Shown here: in pieces, positions 1 through 11,687 of the stretch | Position numbering within the stretch: the stretch's first letter is position 1 | Layout of the letters: each line of letters starts with the position of its first letter | Source of the DNA: Struthio camelus | Taxonomy: Eukaryota; Chordata; Aves; Struthioniformes; Struthionidae | NCBI RefSeq assembly: GCF_040807025.1 | Contig: NC_090954.1 | Coordinates: forward strand, 13,719,501 to 13,783,500 | Direction of reading: 5' to 3' | DNA length: 64,000 bases | Notes under the pieces: generated by a model | Database searches by the model: none | Told to the model about the DNA's origin: nothing | The model's input: only the letters and a program-made list of their open reading frames with translations | Position numbers and translations under genes: made by a program

Positions 1-283
1 AGTTTCAGATTATTTTATCTGATAATTACTAACACATTATTAGTCTTTCAACTTAAAAGAGTTAGTGTGATTTAATTAACTAAAACTTGGACTCCTCACT
101 AGAGCTCCTAGTTGTTGTTTTGCGGTCAGGATTAGAGTGACTGAGTCACTCTTTGCACTAAGACTTTTTTTCCAGGCCTCTCCTAACTCAGAACATATAT
201 GGGATTAATTAGAAAGTAAAAACGGAGGCATTACCAGCGCCTTTTGCAGTGGGAAAAGCCATTAAGGAAGCGCACAGACGAAC
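1..283. other. AT-rich flank, no gene seen
   Basis: AT-rich sequence immediately before the first CpG island. No long open frame, no recognisable repeat and no splice-site pair was found. In mammals the gene upstream of SLC26A2 is PDE6A on the opposite strand (established knowledge), but none of its coding exons is visible here. Confidence 0.5.
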
Positions 284-880
284 GCAACCCCTTCTGCGGC
301 CGAGGGCGGCAGGGGCAGAGCAGGCAGGGCCCGGCCCGGTGCGACGCTCGCCCCTCGGCAGCCGGGGTGAGTCCGGCCCGCTCTCCCCGCCAGCACCGGG
401 CCGGCTTCCGAGCGACGGGCCCTGGCCTTCGCCGGGGCGCGACTTCCTACACTAGTCGTCCCCTTCCTCGGAGTTTTTTCTTCACCAAGTCGCCTGGCTG
501 CCGGGCGGAGGCACCGAGGGCTCCGCCGCGGCCCGCCAACCTGCCGCCCGCCGGGTGCCGCAGCCCCTGGCCCCCGCCGCCTTTGCGAACCGCTGTGGGA
601 CGAGGCTGCCGGCGGGCAGGGCCCAGGCAGGGCGGCACGGAGCAGCCCGCGCTCCGCCGCAGGCCTCGCCGCCCGGGCCCTCCCCGGCGGCAGGGAAAGG
701 CCGCGCCGCGCCGCCAGGGCCGAGGCGGGGCGACCCGGCCCGGCCCTGCCCTGCCCTGCCCTCCTCCGGCCCCGGCCGCGGCCCCTGCGCCCGGCAGCGC
801 GGGGAGGCGGGAGGAGGCGAGGCGCTGCCGAGCCGCCGGGAGCCGCGCCACGCCGCGCCGGCCTCGCCCGCCCTGGGTCT

Positions 881-892
881 GCGCGGGTGAGT
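881..892 (+). other. SLC26A2: Candidate splice donor ending non-coding exon 1 of SLC26A2
   Basis: The sequence GCGCGG followed by GTGAGTGG gives a strong donor, with the intron starting at 887. It would join to the acceptor at 7067-7068, leaving only 12 untranslated bases before the ATG in exon 2. The transcription start and hence the exon's left end are not visible. The donor at 367 is an alternative, and both may be used. Confidence 0.4.
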
Positions 893-1167
893 GGGGCGCT
901 CAGCGGGGGCGAGGCGCGCTGGGGGGCCGCGGCCGGCCGAGCGGGGCGCTGGGGCCGGCATGGCGCCGGCCGAGCGGGGCGCTCCGCTCCGCTCCGCTCC
1001 GGGCGAGCCCGCCCGGGCGCCTGCAGCGGCCGTTGGTCGGTCGCTACCGGCGGTTGGCCGCTGCCGGCAGGTTGCCGCTGCTGCCGCCGCCGCCTCGGCG
1101 CGGAGCCGGGGTGCGGGGGGCGCTGTGAGGTGTCTGCGTGGCGGGGGGGGGCGCGGCGGTGAGGCGA

Positions 1168-1205
1168 GGGGGGACGGAGAGGGGCGAGGGGGACGGAGAG
1201 GGGGG
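1168..1205 (+). other. G-quadruplex-capable repeat in the SLC26A2 CpG island
   Basis: Four guanine runs (1168-1173, 1181-1184, 1188-1192 and 1200-1205) are separated by loops of 7, 3 and 7 bases. The first and last loops are the same ACGGAGA, so this is also a short tandem repeat. The spacing meets the usual G3+N1-7 quadruplex rule on the non-template strand, just downstream of the likely exon 1. Whether it folds in cells is unknown. Confidence 0.6.
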
Positions 1206-4118
1206 CAGAGGGCGCTATCAGGAAGAGAAAATGAAAGGCGCGGACCCGGGAGGGAGGCTGCGCTCACGTACGCGTTGAGGCGGGAATATCCGTGAGGCAC
1301 GGAGAGTGCTGCCGCTAAAGAAAGCGCCTGTTAAAAACTGAGAGGATGGAATTGGGTTTTATAGAAAAAACAACCAAAAAAAAAAAAACCCGACACTGTA
1401 ATTTCCCTTTCATTACCCTGGTTTGCTGGCTTCCAAAGCGATGCGCGCGTTCTCAGCAAAAATCCACGATCTCAGGAATAGAAAAAAAAGGTGTGGATTT
1501 TTGTTCTGTGTTCTTGCAGATTTTCAGTTAAAAAAAAAAAAATCAGCCTTTCAGTTCTCCCTTGTCCAGTGTAAACACTAGGTGTCTGTGTGAGGCTTCG
1601 CATTCAGGCCGGTGAGCGTCTTGCACAAGGCTCTGCTGTGCCTGCGCCACCCGCCGCAGCCGCGTTTCTGGCCCGCGTTGTTGGGTTGCCAGCAGCCGTC
1701 GGAGGTTCAGCCGGTTTGGGGTGAGTGGGCGTTAGGTGCCCTGGGAAGTTCCTCGGGGGCAGCGCTTCCCCTCCGAGACCTCAGCGCACAAACTGGGCGC
1801 GAGCGCAGCTCTTCACTGTTTAACTTCTCCAGCTAATGGTCAGCGCAGGAAGAGGATCCTAGTGCAGACATGAGTTGCTGAAAGTACTCTTTAGCAACCT
1901 CTCTGTAACAGGTCTAGTTGGGGTGAAAACTGCTCAAGTGGGAGAGTGCTGTCTGTTGTCTTTGAAAGAGATCCCCTCCACGCAGGGCAGGGCAGTTCGT
2001 TCTTTTTGACGCTGGATGTGCAGCTGCTTTCTCGGAGATGAGCTAACTTTCCTAGAAGACCAGGTTATTGATTGGAACGGCTGACTCCCACGAGAACTTC
2101 CGTAGAGGAGGGCTGCGCCGGGGCCGGGGCGGTGGGGAGACAAATGGGAGACATCACTGCTCCTCAGAAGAACTGACGTTTGAAGTAGGAAGAGATCTAA
2201 CGCTATGTGCAAGCAGGGATTTATTATTTGTACTGGGTGACAGTGCAGTTGTTTTCTGCATGAGTTAATATTTGATGATTATTGTGCAGATAGTGAGATA
2301 TCTCAGTTCTCAAGTGTATTGCTTTAATGTAGTATTTTGCATATGTCTTTTTATGGTTCTCGGTAAGATTTCAGTAGAACTGTTCATATGATTTTAAGTC
2401 TCTTGTTGAAATCAGCGCTTATAGCTTGAATGTTTTGGTGGAGAATCTTAAGGATTTTATCAAAAATCTGAAATATATTTCCAGGTATATACAGTGCTAT
2501 TCACGTGGCTATCTCAGTGTTATCATGGCAGTATTGAATTTCCTTGTTGCTCCACAGCAATTAATAGATTATTCGGTAAAGGGTAGGGCTTTTGTCCAAA
2601 AAGAATAAGTGCAAAAATTTAGCTATCAAAACGTGTTATTCTTTCCTTTTTTCCATATTTGTTTTCATTTTGTTTCTACTCTTTCAGTGCTCATGACCTA
2701 CGTTTAAGCTTGTAATATGGCATTTCATCACTTGAGTGAGTTTCACAGTCCGTTGTTTTCTTACTGTCAAGGTGACTGTGTTCTGGGACAGATGAATGGA
2801 AGTCCAAGCCAGCAAGGGCCAGTGCTGCACCTAGCATTTCCAATCAGACAGGCGTTAGGCACGTTCTAGTTAACCACTAACATGTAACGCAGTCAGTAAG
2901 AGAGGCCCGGATGGGATCCAGAAATACTCTATAAAATAAAGTCCACAGATCTCGAGAGTGCAGCACTCTCATATCCCATATCTGATTTTATGGCAGTTGC
3001 TTGATAAACATTACGGGGAGATATTGGACATTTCTTCAGTTCTGTGGTTTATTCTTTTTCTTCACATCATATGAAAAGTTTTTGTAGCAGTCAGACACTT
3101 CCTGAAGATCTTACTCGGGCCAAAAGGAGCTGGTGAAAGTGAATTCTAGGTATACAAATTAGTTGTATGAAAATAGCAGCTTTCAAAACAAATAAACGCA
3201 GGATATCCTTTCCAAAATTAAACATACTGGGATACATATCCTTCAGTGTACTGAACCAAGGGGCTTTTGTCTTTTTTTTCTTTTTTAAGAACAAAATCCA
3301 GTTTCTCTCAGCAAGCTTGGGCTGAATGATTACAAAAATAATACATAGCAACGCTTTCATGCAGAAAAAGGTAAAATGGGTGTTGAAAATTGTGCCGTTT
3401 CTTAGTGTCCTCAGACTGAGAGAGGCAACGTCGTGTGATGAAAGGCTCTTTTCACACCACACAGAAAAGGCTGTTTTGCAGGTGAACACAAAGATCCAGT
3501 ATATGTCCACAGTTCAGTAGCCACAAGATTTTCATTTAGAACATTTGTCTACTGTCTAGACAAAATAAAAAAACCCAGATGTCCTCTAGTATGCAGACAT
3601 TTTATGACACTGCACAGAACTGGACTGAACTATCTGGGTTTCATGTTTGAGTTTCCTGAGAGATTATGAATAACACTCAGGTTTCAGTGAGCTGTCTAGA
3701 ACTCATGGGTGAGGGAAGAGAGGAATCAGAAGAGTTTTCATTACTAAAATCTCAGCAAATGAACTCATTTAAGTAACTCACTACACATAACAAGTAGTCT
3801 GGAGGCGAGTTTTTTCCCCCAGCTTTAACAGTATTGATTTGATGAGCTTTGGATGAAAAGATTCTTGATTTGTAACGGTGTGCTTGCAAAATGAATAAAA
3901 CTAAGCAAATATAAATACAAAGTGTGTGTATGCTGTATACTGTAGACACATGAGCTCGTACGCTCTTAGGCACTTTATCCCCACTAGGTAGTATTTGCTT
4001 TTTATGTATGTATGTGCTATACATAATGCCCGAGTGGGAGTTTGCAGTACCATCAGGGTGGGTGATATCAGTTGTCTGCAGTATAGGGATGGGTGCTGGG
4101 GGAGTTCTGCTTTCTCTC

Positions 4119-4210
4119 TGACCTTGATCTTTGTGTTCTCTTGGGTAAGTAGCTTCTTGCTGTGTACGTTTCCTCATTGTAAGGTAAAGATCATAATTCT
4201 TCATACAGCT
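4119..4210 (+). repeat. MIR-like CORE-SINE relic
   Basis: The order of motifs matches the right half of MIR: CTTGGGTAAGTAGCTTCTTG, then TTTCCTCATTGTAAGGTAAA, then a GATCATAAT stretch. MIR has the corresponding parts for 'cttgggcaagttact', 'tttcctcatctgtaaaatg' and 'ggataataat'. It is strongly diverged, as expected for an old element in a sauropsid genome. The call rests on remembered consensus, not a search. Confidence 0.55.
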
Positions 4211-7068
4211 CTTCTGAGCCCATAAATATTCTAAAACACAAAAGATATTGGACTGGAAGGCGTTTGCCAAGGAAAGTGTGTCTTTATAAGGCATATATAG
4301 GTATGTGATATAGCCTCCTGCCCATGCAGATGTCTTTAAGATAGAAGCTTGGAATAATTAAGGACTCAGGTAAGCAACGCTGAAGTTTTCTTCTCTTTCG
4401 TTCGGCTATACTAGGTGATTGACTTGTATAAATAAGAGTAAACAAGGAGACAAATAAAAGCGTTCAAAAATATACCCCTCAAAACGTAAATGAATTACAG
4501 TTCTGCGTAGACTAATATTTGGATCCCGAACTCATGGCTTGCTAAATTATAAGGGCCAGGACCAAAAAGAGGACATAGGCAAGAGAAATACCAGGCAGTA
4601 TGGATTCAGTCTCCCCCAGCACATAACAGAGCACAGGTGTCATGCTGATGAGAAGGCTGTACAGACCTGAGCTCGGGCGGAAGGTCCATGCCTGCTGATT
4701 CTGTGGCGTTATCTACAATTTTGTGCCAGGTTGGTCTCTGTTTAAAATACCATTCCCTTTCCGTAGCAGTCCAGTGGCAGAGCTGGTAAAAAGTGAGTGG
4801 GTTCAGTTATTTGAAAGGATATGGGAACTTATCCACCAGAAGGAGACTTGCTGTCTCTGTGTTTGTAGTGAATGAAAACACCTTTCTGGAGTCCCAGAGC
4901 GGAGCAGGAGCTAAGATAAGAACACCTACCTGTAGTATTTCTGTTGGCTACCTATAGACGTACATACAGTGTGTTGACTTTAGATAGCCCTCTGCAAGCT
5001 GCAGCCTAGTAGCCCAGTGCTGGGAGTGTAGGCCCCATATAAGTGTTCCTGACTCACTCACTGTGAGCACCCAGCACCTCGTGTTCCTGGATCGAACCCT
5101 TACAGAATAGAAGAAATGGGTGACTGACCCAGTTCAATACAGTTGTCAAGTCCAACAGCCTTTTGTTACAATCGAGCAGGTACCTCAGGCTTGAACTCCC
5201 GCCAAACTGTGGCAATGATTGCAAAACAGAGGCTCTAAAGAGAAGTATGCTACAGTGCAAGGTGGAAGAATCGCACTACTAAGGTTGTATTGCTTTCTAG
5301 TTGGAAGGATATTGTAGAAATATCCTAAATATTTTTATCTGGAAAGACATGCCAGTCTAAACGTGAAATGTTGCAGCTGCTTCTATTTTCATGTCAGTTT
5401 GTCTAATACGTTTAGTATCACACGTTCAGAGTGTTTCAAGACAGTAGCTCCTTTGGTTGTGTTTTCATTCTGACTTGAAAAGCTGAAAGCAGTTCACCTC
5501 TCAGTCTGAACTAAAAGGCTGTTAGAGACATGACTGTCTGCAACCATTGTATAAGGCTGGTGCACTGCACTTTGGCCACCTCCATACGCCAGCATTCAAA
5601 CCTAGAAGGAAGGAATGGAAATTACCCACTGGTCAACAGGAGCAAGGTCTAATAGAAGTCATTTCCTCTCTGCATAACTCTGCAGACCAGTGTCTTGTAA
5701 TGGACTGTAGGAGGAACAGTTAGTATAAGCAACACTCTTAAGCTCATTTCTTTCACTTCTGCCCTCACGTATTTTCCAGAATTTTTCGGAGAGTCATTCG
5801 GAAGTAATAGCAGCAATGAATGTTCTGTAGCTACTTGTGAAGTGTTAAGTGAACATGTTTTGAGAGGGAGTCTAACGGTATTCTCAGCATGGCTAGCTGA
5901 AATACAGTTTTGACGATTAATTCAGTAGTAGACAAATATTAATTTGGTTGATGTTTGCACTGCACCAGAGAAGGTGTAATTGCTAGATAAATGCTGTGTT
6001 GCTATTAGTGCTCAATGAATGCAAAGGCAGTGTTCAAAAGAGAAGCCTAGGACTTAGGCTCTTCAGAGTTTGGCTGCTCTCTCTGATGTTGACTCCACTG
6101 TAGCAGCAGGCAAATGCCTTTCTGGCTGAATTTTACCATCTTTAACATACTACTCTTAATAGGTATTATGGCTGAAAGGGGATTTCCTGGAATATTCTGG
6201 ATGTTTTCTGGAAGCTGAAAGTGCTATATGAAGGCTCGCAGTTGCTCTTGTTATCTTCAGGTCTCATTAGGGCTTATCTCATCAAGCCTTTGCTCTTTCA
6301 CGTTCAGGAAATATATTCCTATTATTAAACGTGCTTGGATATTATCACCTTGTTTTCCTGTATCTAGACAGCCTATACAAAAGCACATGTCCTGGCAGAA
6401 ATGTGCTGCCTACCTTACATAGTCCTCATGAACGTGCCTTTCATTTGGCTGTTTTCTTTAGCTGGACATTGTTACTTGAAACCTGGCTCCTAAAAAGCAT
6501 GAAGAGTGTTCCTGCATTATATCATTAGCAGAAATATAGCCTTTGTATAAAGATTGCAGCTTCTTGAGTAACAAAGAAATCTTTACAGTATTTGGCAGTT
6601 ATTACCCCTGCATTTGAACGAACGTATAAATAAGATTTAGACCAAGCTGTACAATGCTAGAAATATACTAGTTGTAGTTAATTTTCAGCAACTGAAGTTA
6701 ACTGTTGGACTACAAAAAACCCTGTGCCTATTTTTGTGTGGTAGAACAGACTGCAAATAGTCAGTGATTTTGTCAAGGAAGGTTCTCCGAGAGACATTGC
6801 TTGCATTCTTTCCCATTTCACTACCTTACCAGCAGCAGGTTTATTCTACACAATATGAGCATCCCTGTTCTAGGCCAGGTGATTCCTTGCTTACCTGGGT
6901 TGTCATGGGGAAGCTCGCTCTCAGTTTACCTGGAAGTTGTTTTCTTTGGGCTTATATTACTCTTTTAGCCCTTACTTTTCATGAATACTAATTTTAATCC
7001 ATTAAAAAAGCCTCAAATAGCACATTCATTTATGATTTAACAGAAATGTTCCTTCTTTGTTTTGTAAG

Positions 7069-7722
7069 GGAGTCCTCAAGATGGCAGCAGTGGTAGAATT
7101 CAGCAACATCCATTCAGCGTCTAAAATGCCAGAAGAAGATGATGCTAAACACAGTTTTCATCACAGAATGTTCTTGGAACCTCAAGAGAGGAAGAGGAAC
7201 GTGAAGGCTCTGGTGGTTCAGCAAGCGAAGAAAACGTGCAGCTGCACTCCAGCCAAAGTTAAAGACTGTGTTTTCAGTCTCCTTCCTGTCTTGCAGTGGC
7301 TTCCCAAGTACAAACTGAAAGAGTATCTACTGGGAGACATAATGTCTGGCTTGATTGTGGGGGTCTTGCTAGTCCCACAGTCGATTGCCTATTCTCTCCT
7401 GGCTGGACAGGACCCTATTTACGGCCTTTATACATCCTTTTTTGCAAGCATTATTTATTTCATATTTGGAACCTCCCGCCACATCTCAGTTGGCATATTT
7501 GGTGTACTTTGTCTGATGGTGGGACAAGTGGTGGACCGTGAGGTACAAAGAGCTGGCTATGACTTAGAGCCAGCTGCTCTTAGTGTCCATGCAGATACAG
7601 GAACATACATAAACACCACCATTTCTCCTGTGAATCAGACATCACGACAGCCATTCTGTGATAAAAGCTGCTATGCAATTACCGTGGGAGCCACCATAAC
7701 CTTCATAGCAGGAGTTTATCAG
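7069..7722 (+). CDS. SLC26A2: SLC26A2 exon 2 (first coding exon; 12 bases of 5' UTR, residues 1-214)
   Basis: The exon runs from the acceptor AG at 7067-7068 to the donor GTAAGA at 7723, ending in phase 0 after Gln214. It carries the N-terminus and the first membrane helices, including the SLC26 signature from Pro112 to Arg133. The extracellular loop has two N-glycosylation sequons, Asn178 (NTT) and Asn185 (NQT), followed by the paired cysteines Cys193 and Cys197. The N-terminus is shorter than in human and poorly conserved over the first 25 residues, which is usual for this gene. Confidence 0.95.
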
Positions 7723-10700
7723 GTAAGAGGAGGTGGACAAACTGCTGTTTTGTGGAAATAGTTTTAATTCTTCTTCGGGTGATTGTCCCTATGAACAGTC
7801 TGCTGGGGTTGCACGTGTCCTTAATCTGCATCCCAGAGGAATGGGCACATGGAGGACAGGAGGACTCCAGTTACTGTGGTGTAAGAAACACCCTTTTCTC
7901 CTCTCCTTATGTGGTCTTAGTCATAGCTATTTCCTCAGACCTGCAGAACATGTGCACAGGAGAGTGATGCAGCTTTTAATAGCATTCTGTGCTTGTAGTA
8001 GTATTCTGTTATGCACCATAAGGAGCGTTACAGAGTACTGCCAGACAACACTTGCTACTCCCACAGTACGTCTTCCTAACTCTGACTTGAAACTCTTTTT
8101 TCGTTGGCTTATATCAGGGCATTGGATTGGGGTAGAATGTGGTGTATCAGCTTTCAATTCTTCACTTCCGTGATCTGGCTTTTCTTCTATCAAAAAATAA
8201 TCTGAACTGTGAAGCTACCTCCAGTTTCCTTTTATTTGGCACTCTTACGCTGTACTTGTAAAGCTTGAATGTTTGCCCACTCAAAGCCAGCACAAAGCCC
8301 TTGTTTGAAAAGGATACTACCGACATAATAAAACACGTTTGAAATAAAACTGTTCATTATTAGCATATTTAATATATTTTTAAATACTATTTTACCACTC
8401 CTTCCTTTATACCACTCCTTCCTTCCTTTACCACTCCTTTACTTCCCAGAATTCACTGCTTATGTGCTGAAATTAAAGTAGGCATCTATGTTTTTAGAGT
8501 GTCAGTCATTAACCAGGGGAGATTTAATTTTAACAATATGGCAGGGCTATTTCAGTTCAGCAGTTCACATTCATTCGTTTCCACAGTGACCTCCATAGTA
8601 ATATCTATTCAGATTGTAGATTGTCATTTGTTTCTACAGTGACATTCATAGTGATATTTGTTCATGTTGTAGAGGAGAGGAAACATATCTATGATACTCT
8701 AAAACATTGTTTTTAGACGCAACCTAGGGCTTTGTCTTGTACTGCAAGTTAGTGCTGAGTAATTGCAGTTGTATTCTGGAACTGCTGTCCTAGGATGGAG
8801 GCTGTGTTTCATCACTATAGGATGTACAGAGTTTTGGAGCTGTGAATTGTATTTAATATTGTTTGCAAGTACAAGTAAGCTTTTTAAATGAAGAAGTCAG
8901 ATTACTTCATCTTCAGTCACTCTGAATGTGATGTATGTTCTACTAGCTGTCTTTCTGGCTGCCAACCAATGGATCTTCACGCACTCAAAATATTTTTTTA
9001 TTGGAAATCCCAACCAAAATTGCATTCACTCTGTATCGGAAACTTTACAGTCAAATAGTAAAAACCAAGCCTGCTCACCTCAGTTGCCTACACCCTAACT
9101 AGGTAAGAGTTTTATTGTTAATGTTGTTTTCTAGCCAGGAAAACTTTGAATTAACTGAGTTGTCAGGGCTGTGCGGGAACCTTTTTTAGGGTTTGGAGCT
9201 GATCCCATGTCTAGTCAGTCCAGGCCCTAAACTTCCCTTATCTTTGGTAGTGTTTTGCAAGTTCTTAGGAAGTTTCCAACAATGATTCTAACCTTTTTCT
9301 TTATTTACCATAACTACCTAATGGGATATATCAAGGTGATGCTAATTAAGAGTTTGCTACCTGTAAATTGTGGCCTGAAGTCTTCAGATGACAGTGTAGA
9401 CCGCCCAGCTGGCCAGCTCAGGGAATTAAAGGTTTTTAGCATTCTCTGTCTTAATGAAGTGCGTGTTCCATTTAGCGTAAAGGTTGTTGGGGGGGAAAGG
9501 GCATTTATCAGTTATGAAAAGGCGTCTGTAAGGTAGGTATCCATAAAGCCAGTCATTCCCTTGGAAGAGCATCAGCGATTTGTCTATTCAGTGAGCGTTA
9601 ATAAAAGTTAATGGCAAGTGTCTTTAAAAATTTGTTTCTATTTATAAAATAATCTGCACCACAAGAATTTGTAGCACGTACACTTTATGAAGCAGATAAA
9701 CCAAGCTTTATGCAGTGCAAACTGGAACTATTGTCAGCTTTATTTCATTGCAGGCTGTGAGCTCGAGTGCAAGACAGACAAAAGCCCGGGTTCTGGATCC
9801 CTGCAAGGTTCATGGAGATTGTAACAACTGGAGAGAGAAATGGCAAAACTAACCAACATTTCAAGCTTTTTTTCCCTAGGTTTCTTTTTTGCCAGTTAAG
9901 GGAAGTAGAAGCTATTGTTTACAGTTGAACTAATAAGCAAACTATAAACACCCGTTCGGAGTATGAAGACCTCTAAAAAAAGTCTGCTCTGTATTAGAAA
10001 TGCATTTAGGTCTGATGCACCAGGAGCAATGGAAAGTTGGAGCTTTTTAACGCGCAGACCACTCCTTGTCCTCCAAGGCCATATATGGTTCTTTTTTAAT
10101 CCCACCTCCCTCAGAACCTCACAAGGATGACATCTATAAGTTTTGTATTGTAATCCGTTTTGTGTGGTTGATTCCTTTCAGGTGGCCATGGGTTTCTTTC
10201 AAGTGGGCTTTGTCTCAGTGTACCTCTCCGATTCATTGCTCAGCGGATTTGTCACAGGTGCCTCCTTTACCATCCTAACCTCACAAGCCAAGTATCTCCT
10301 GGGCCTAGACATTCCACGGAGCAGTGGCATTGGCTCCCTCGTAACCACATGGATAAACATCTTCAGAAACATACACAAGACCAACATTTGTGATCTCATC
10401 ACCAGCTTCTTATGCCTTCTTGTTCTCGTCCCAAGCAAAGAGCTTAATGAACGCTTTAAATCCAGGCTTAAGGCTCCAATACCAGTTGAATTAGCTGTGA
10501 TTGTGGTAGCTACTTTGGCATCTCACTTTGGGAAGCTAAGAGAGAATTATGGCTCGAGCATTGCTGGACACATCCCAACAGGGTTTCTCCCGCCTCACCC
10601 TCCAGACTGGAGCCTGATCCCTAGTGTGGCTTTGGATGCTCTCCCCATAGCTATTATTGGCTTTGCCATCACTGTGTCCCTCTCAGAGATGTTTGCCAAG

Positions 10701-11687
10701 AAGCATGGTTACACTGTGAGGGCCAATCAAGAGATGTATGCCATTGGTTTCTGCAACATAGTTCCCTCTTTCTTCCATTGCCTTACAACAAGCGCAGCTC
10801 TTGCCAAGACTCTTGTCAAAGAGTCCACAGGTTGTAGGACACAGGTATCTGGCATGATGACTGGTTTGGTCATCCTGTTAGTCCTTCTTGTGATTGCACC
10901 TTTATTCTATTCCCTTCAGAAATGTGTCCTTGCTGTCATAACCATTGTAAACCTCAGAGGAGCCCTGCGGAAGTTCAAGGACCTGCCCAAAATGTGGCAT
11001 TTGAGCAAAGTGGACACAGTGATCTGGTTAGTTACTATGGCATCCTCAGCACTCATCAGTACTGAGATTGGTCTTTTGGTTGGTGTTTGCTTCTCTATGC
11101 TCTGCGTCATTTTTCGAACTCAGAGACCAGAGGCACCGCTGCTTGGCTGGGTGGCAGAGTCTGAAACATATGAATCCCTGTCTGCTTACAAGAACTTGCA
11201 AACCAAGCCAGGCATCATGGTGTTCCGTTTTGAAGCGCCCCTCTACTACATCAACAAAGAATGCTTTAAATCCACCCTGTACAAGCAAACTGGAGTTAAC
11301 CCAGTCTGGGTAAAGGCAGCAAAGGAAAAGGCAGCAAAGAGAATGCTTAGAGGGAAAGAGGTAGATTCTGGTGGCAACCAGACCAGCATCTCGGTGGAAC
11401 TTGTCTCTGAACCCCTGGGGTTTCACACAATAGTGATTGACTGTTGTGCAATGCAGTTCCTGGACACGGCAGGAATACGTACGCTCAAAGAGGTCTGCAA
11501 GGACTACGGAGAGATAGATGTCCAGGTGCTACTGGCCCAGTGCAATCCTTCTGTGAGGAGTTCCCTGATCCGGGGGGAATTCTTTAAAGAGGGCGAGGAC
11601 CACCTTCTCTTCCACAGTGTGCATCAGGCTGTGGACTTTGCATTGGGTGCGCAGGAGCACAACAGGAGCTGTGCTTCTAAAATCTAG
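7081..11687 (+). CDS. SLC26A2: SLC26A2 sulfate transporter (two coding exons, joined 7081-7722 and 10182-11687)
   Basis: This encodes a plasma-membrane sulfate/anion exchanger of the SLC26 family. In vertebrates SLC26A2 brings sulfate into chondrocytes and other cells for proteoglycan sulfation, and loss causes the human diastrophic dysplasia group of chondrodysplasias. The joined product is 715 residues against 739 in human. It follows the human protein nearly end to end, for example [40 protein letters not shown] and [20 protein letters not shown]. Order: cytosolic N-terminus with a conserved CxC (residues 53-55), the membrane domain from about 82 to 525, then a C-terminal STAS domain (about 556-702). 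The ATG at 7081 has a strong context (A at -3, G at +4). The in-frame ATG at 7057 lies upstream of the splice acceptor, so it is not expected in mRNA. No frameshift or premature stop was seen. A close paralogue lies downstream in the same orientation. Confidence 0.97.
8393..8442 (+). repeat. Short pyrimidine-rich tandem repeat (ACCACTCCTTCCTTTAT type)
   Basis: Three imperfect units beginning CCACTCC, with internal CCTT expansion, lie in intron 2 of SLC26A2. It is a simple low-copy repeat with no sign of function. Confidence 0.7.
8567..8674 (+). repeat. Diverged 53-bp tandem duplication in intron 2
   Basis: Two adjacent copies share the motif order CATTxGTTTCxACAGTGAC, then CATAGTxATAT, then TTCAxxTTGTAGA. 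The CAGTGAC of copy 1 starts at 8584 and that of copy 2 at 8637, giving a period of 53. Several substitutions separate them, so the duplication is not recent. Confidence 0.65.
10182..11687 (+). CDS. SLC26A2: SLC26A2 exon 3 (last coding exon, residues 215-715)
   Basis: The exon opens at phase 0 with [15 protein letters not shown] and runs to a TAG at 11685-11687. It holds the rest of the membrane domain, including the TTSAALAKT segment with Lys423 at the position equivalent to prestin Arg399. It also holds the sequence [16 protein letters not shown]. The STAS domain begins near Lys556, with the strand-helix core [17 protein letters not shown] at 629-645. The last residues are SKI, which fit a class I PDZ ligand pattern (Ser at -2, hydrophobic at 0). 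The large final exon matches the known mammalian structure. Confidence 0.97.
   Translation: MAMGFFQVGFVSVYLSDSLLSGFVTGASFTILTSQAKYLLGLDIPRSSGIGSLVTTWINIFRNIHKTNICDLITSFLCLLVLVPSKELNERFKSRLKAPIPVELAVIVVATLASHFGKLRENYGSSIAGHIPTGFLPPHPPDWSLIPSVALDALPIAIIGFAITVSLSEMFAKKHGYTVRANQEMYAIGFCNIVPSFFHCLTTSAALAKTLVKESTGCRTQVSGMMTGLVILLVLLVIAPLFYSLQKCVLAVITIVNLRGALRKFKDLPKMWHLSKVDTVIWLVTMASSALISTEIGLLVGVCFSMLCVIFRTQRPEAPLLGWVAESETYESLSAYKNLQTKPGIMVFRFEAPLYYINKECFKSTLYKQTGVNPVWVKAAKEKAAKRMLRGKEVDSGGNQTSISVELVSEPLGFHTIVIDCCAMQFLDTAGIRTLKEVCKDYGEIDVQVLLAQCNPSVRSSLIRGEFFKEGEDHLLFHSVHQAVDFALGAQEHNRSCASKI

Larger units (their letters stand above)
284..1270 (+). promoter_or_regulatory. SLC26A2: CpG-island promoter of SLC26A2
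   Basis: A roughly 1-kb block of very high GC with dense CpG, sharply bounded by AT-rich DNA on both sides. It holds pentamer runs such as CCCTG near 739-762 and GCTCC near 979-1001. Two consensus splice donors on the + strand (GTGAGTCC at 367 and GTGAGTGG at 887) lie within it, so transcription to the right is likely. The first coding exon downstream is SLC26A2, whose mammalian orthologue also has a non-coding first exon. Long open frames here, on both strands, are by-products of GC richness. Bidirectional activity cannot be excluded. No TATA box was recognised. Confidence 0.75.
887..7068 (+). other. SLC26A2: Intron 1 of SLC26A2 (probable)
   Basis: About 6.2 kb between the candidate donor at 887 and the acceptor at 7067-7068, which has a good pyrimidine tract (CCTTCTTTGTTTTGTAAG). 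Its left end overlaps the CpG island. The rest is AT-rich with scattered stops in all frames. Apart from a MIR-like fragment at 4119-4210, nothing with recognisable coding content was found. The 180-residue open frame on the - strand at 3752-4294 runs across that fragment and is not a credible gene. Confidence 0.6.
7723..10181 (+). other. SLC26A2: Intron 2 of SLC26A2
   Basis: A 2.46-kb GT-AG intron with donor GTAAGA and acceptor TTGATTCCTTTCAG. It interrupts the reading frame between YQ and VAMGFFQ, the same junction as in human SLC26A2. It is AT-rich and contains the CCTTCCTTTA-type simple repeat at 8393-8442 and a diverged 53-bp tandem duplication around 8567-8674. Open frames within it are not supported by homology. 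Confidence 0.93.

Noticed and set aside
244-1300. Long open frames on both strands in the first CpG island (up to 294 codons)
   Set aside because: Stop-poor by composition, Arg/Pro/Ala-rich, overlapping in several frames at once and without any domain. This is expected in a CpG island.
3752-4294. 180-codon open frame on the - strand
   Set aside because: It runs antisense through a MIR-like repeat and AT-rich intron. No recognisable domain and no splice context.
7057-7080. Upstream in-frame ATG for SLC26A2
   Set aside because: It lies before the acceptor AG at 7067-7068 and would be removed with intron 1.
10143-10181. N-terminal extension of the exon 3 frame of SLC26A2
   Set aside because: This is intron sequence including the pyrimidine tract. 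Homology starts exactly at 10182.
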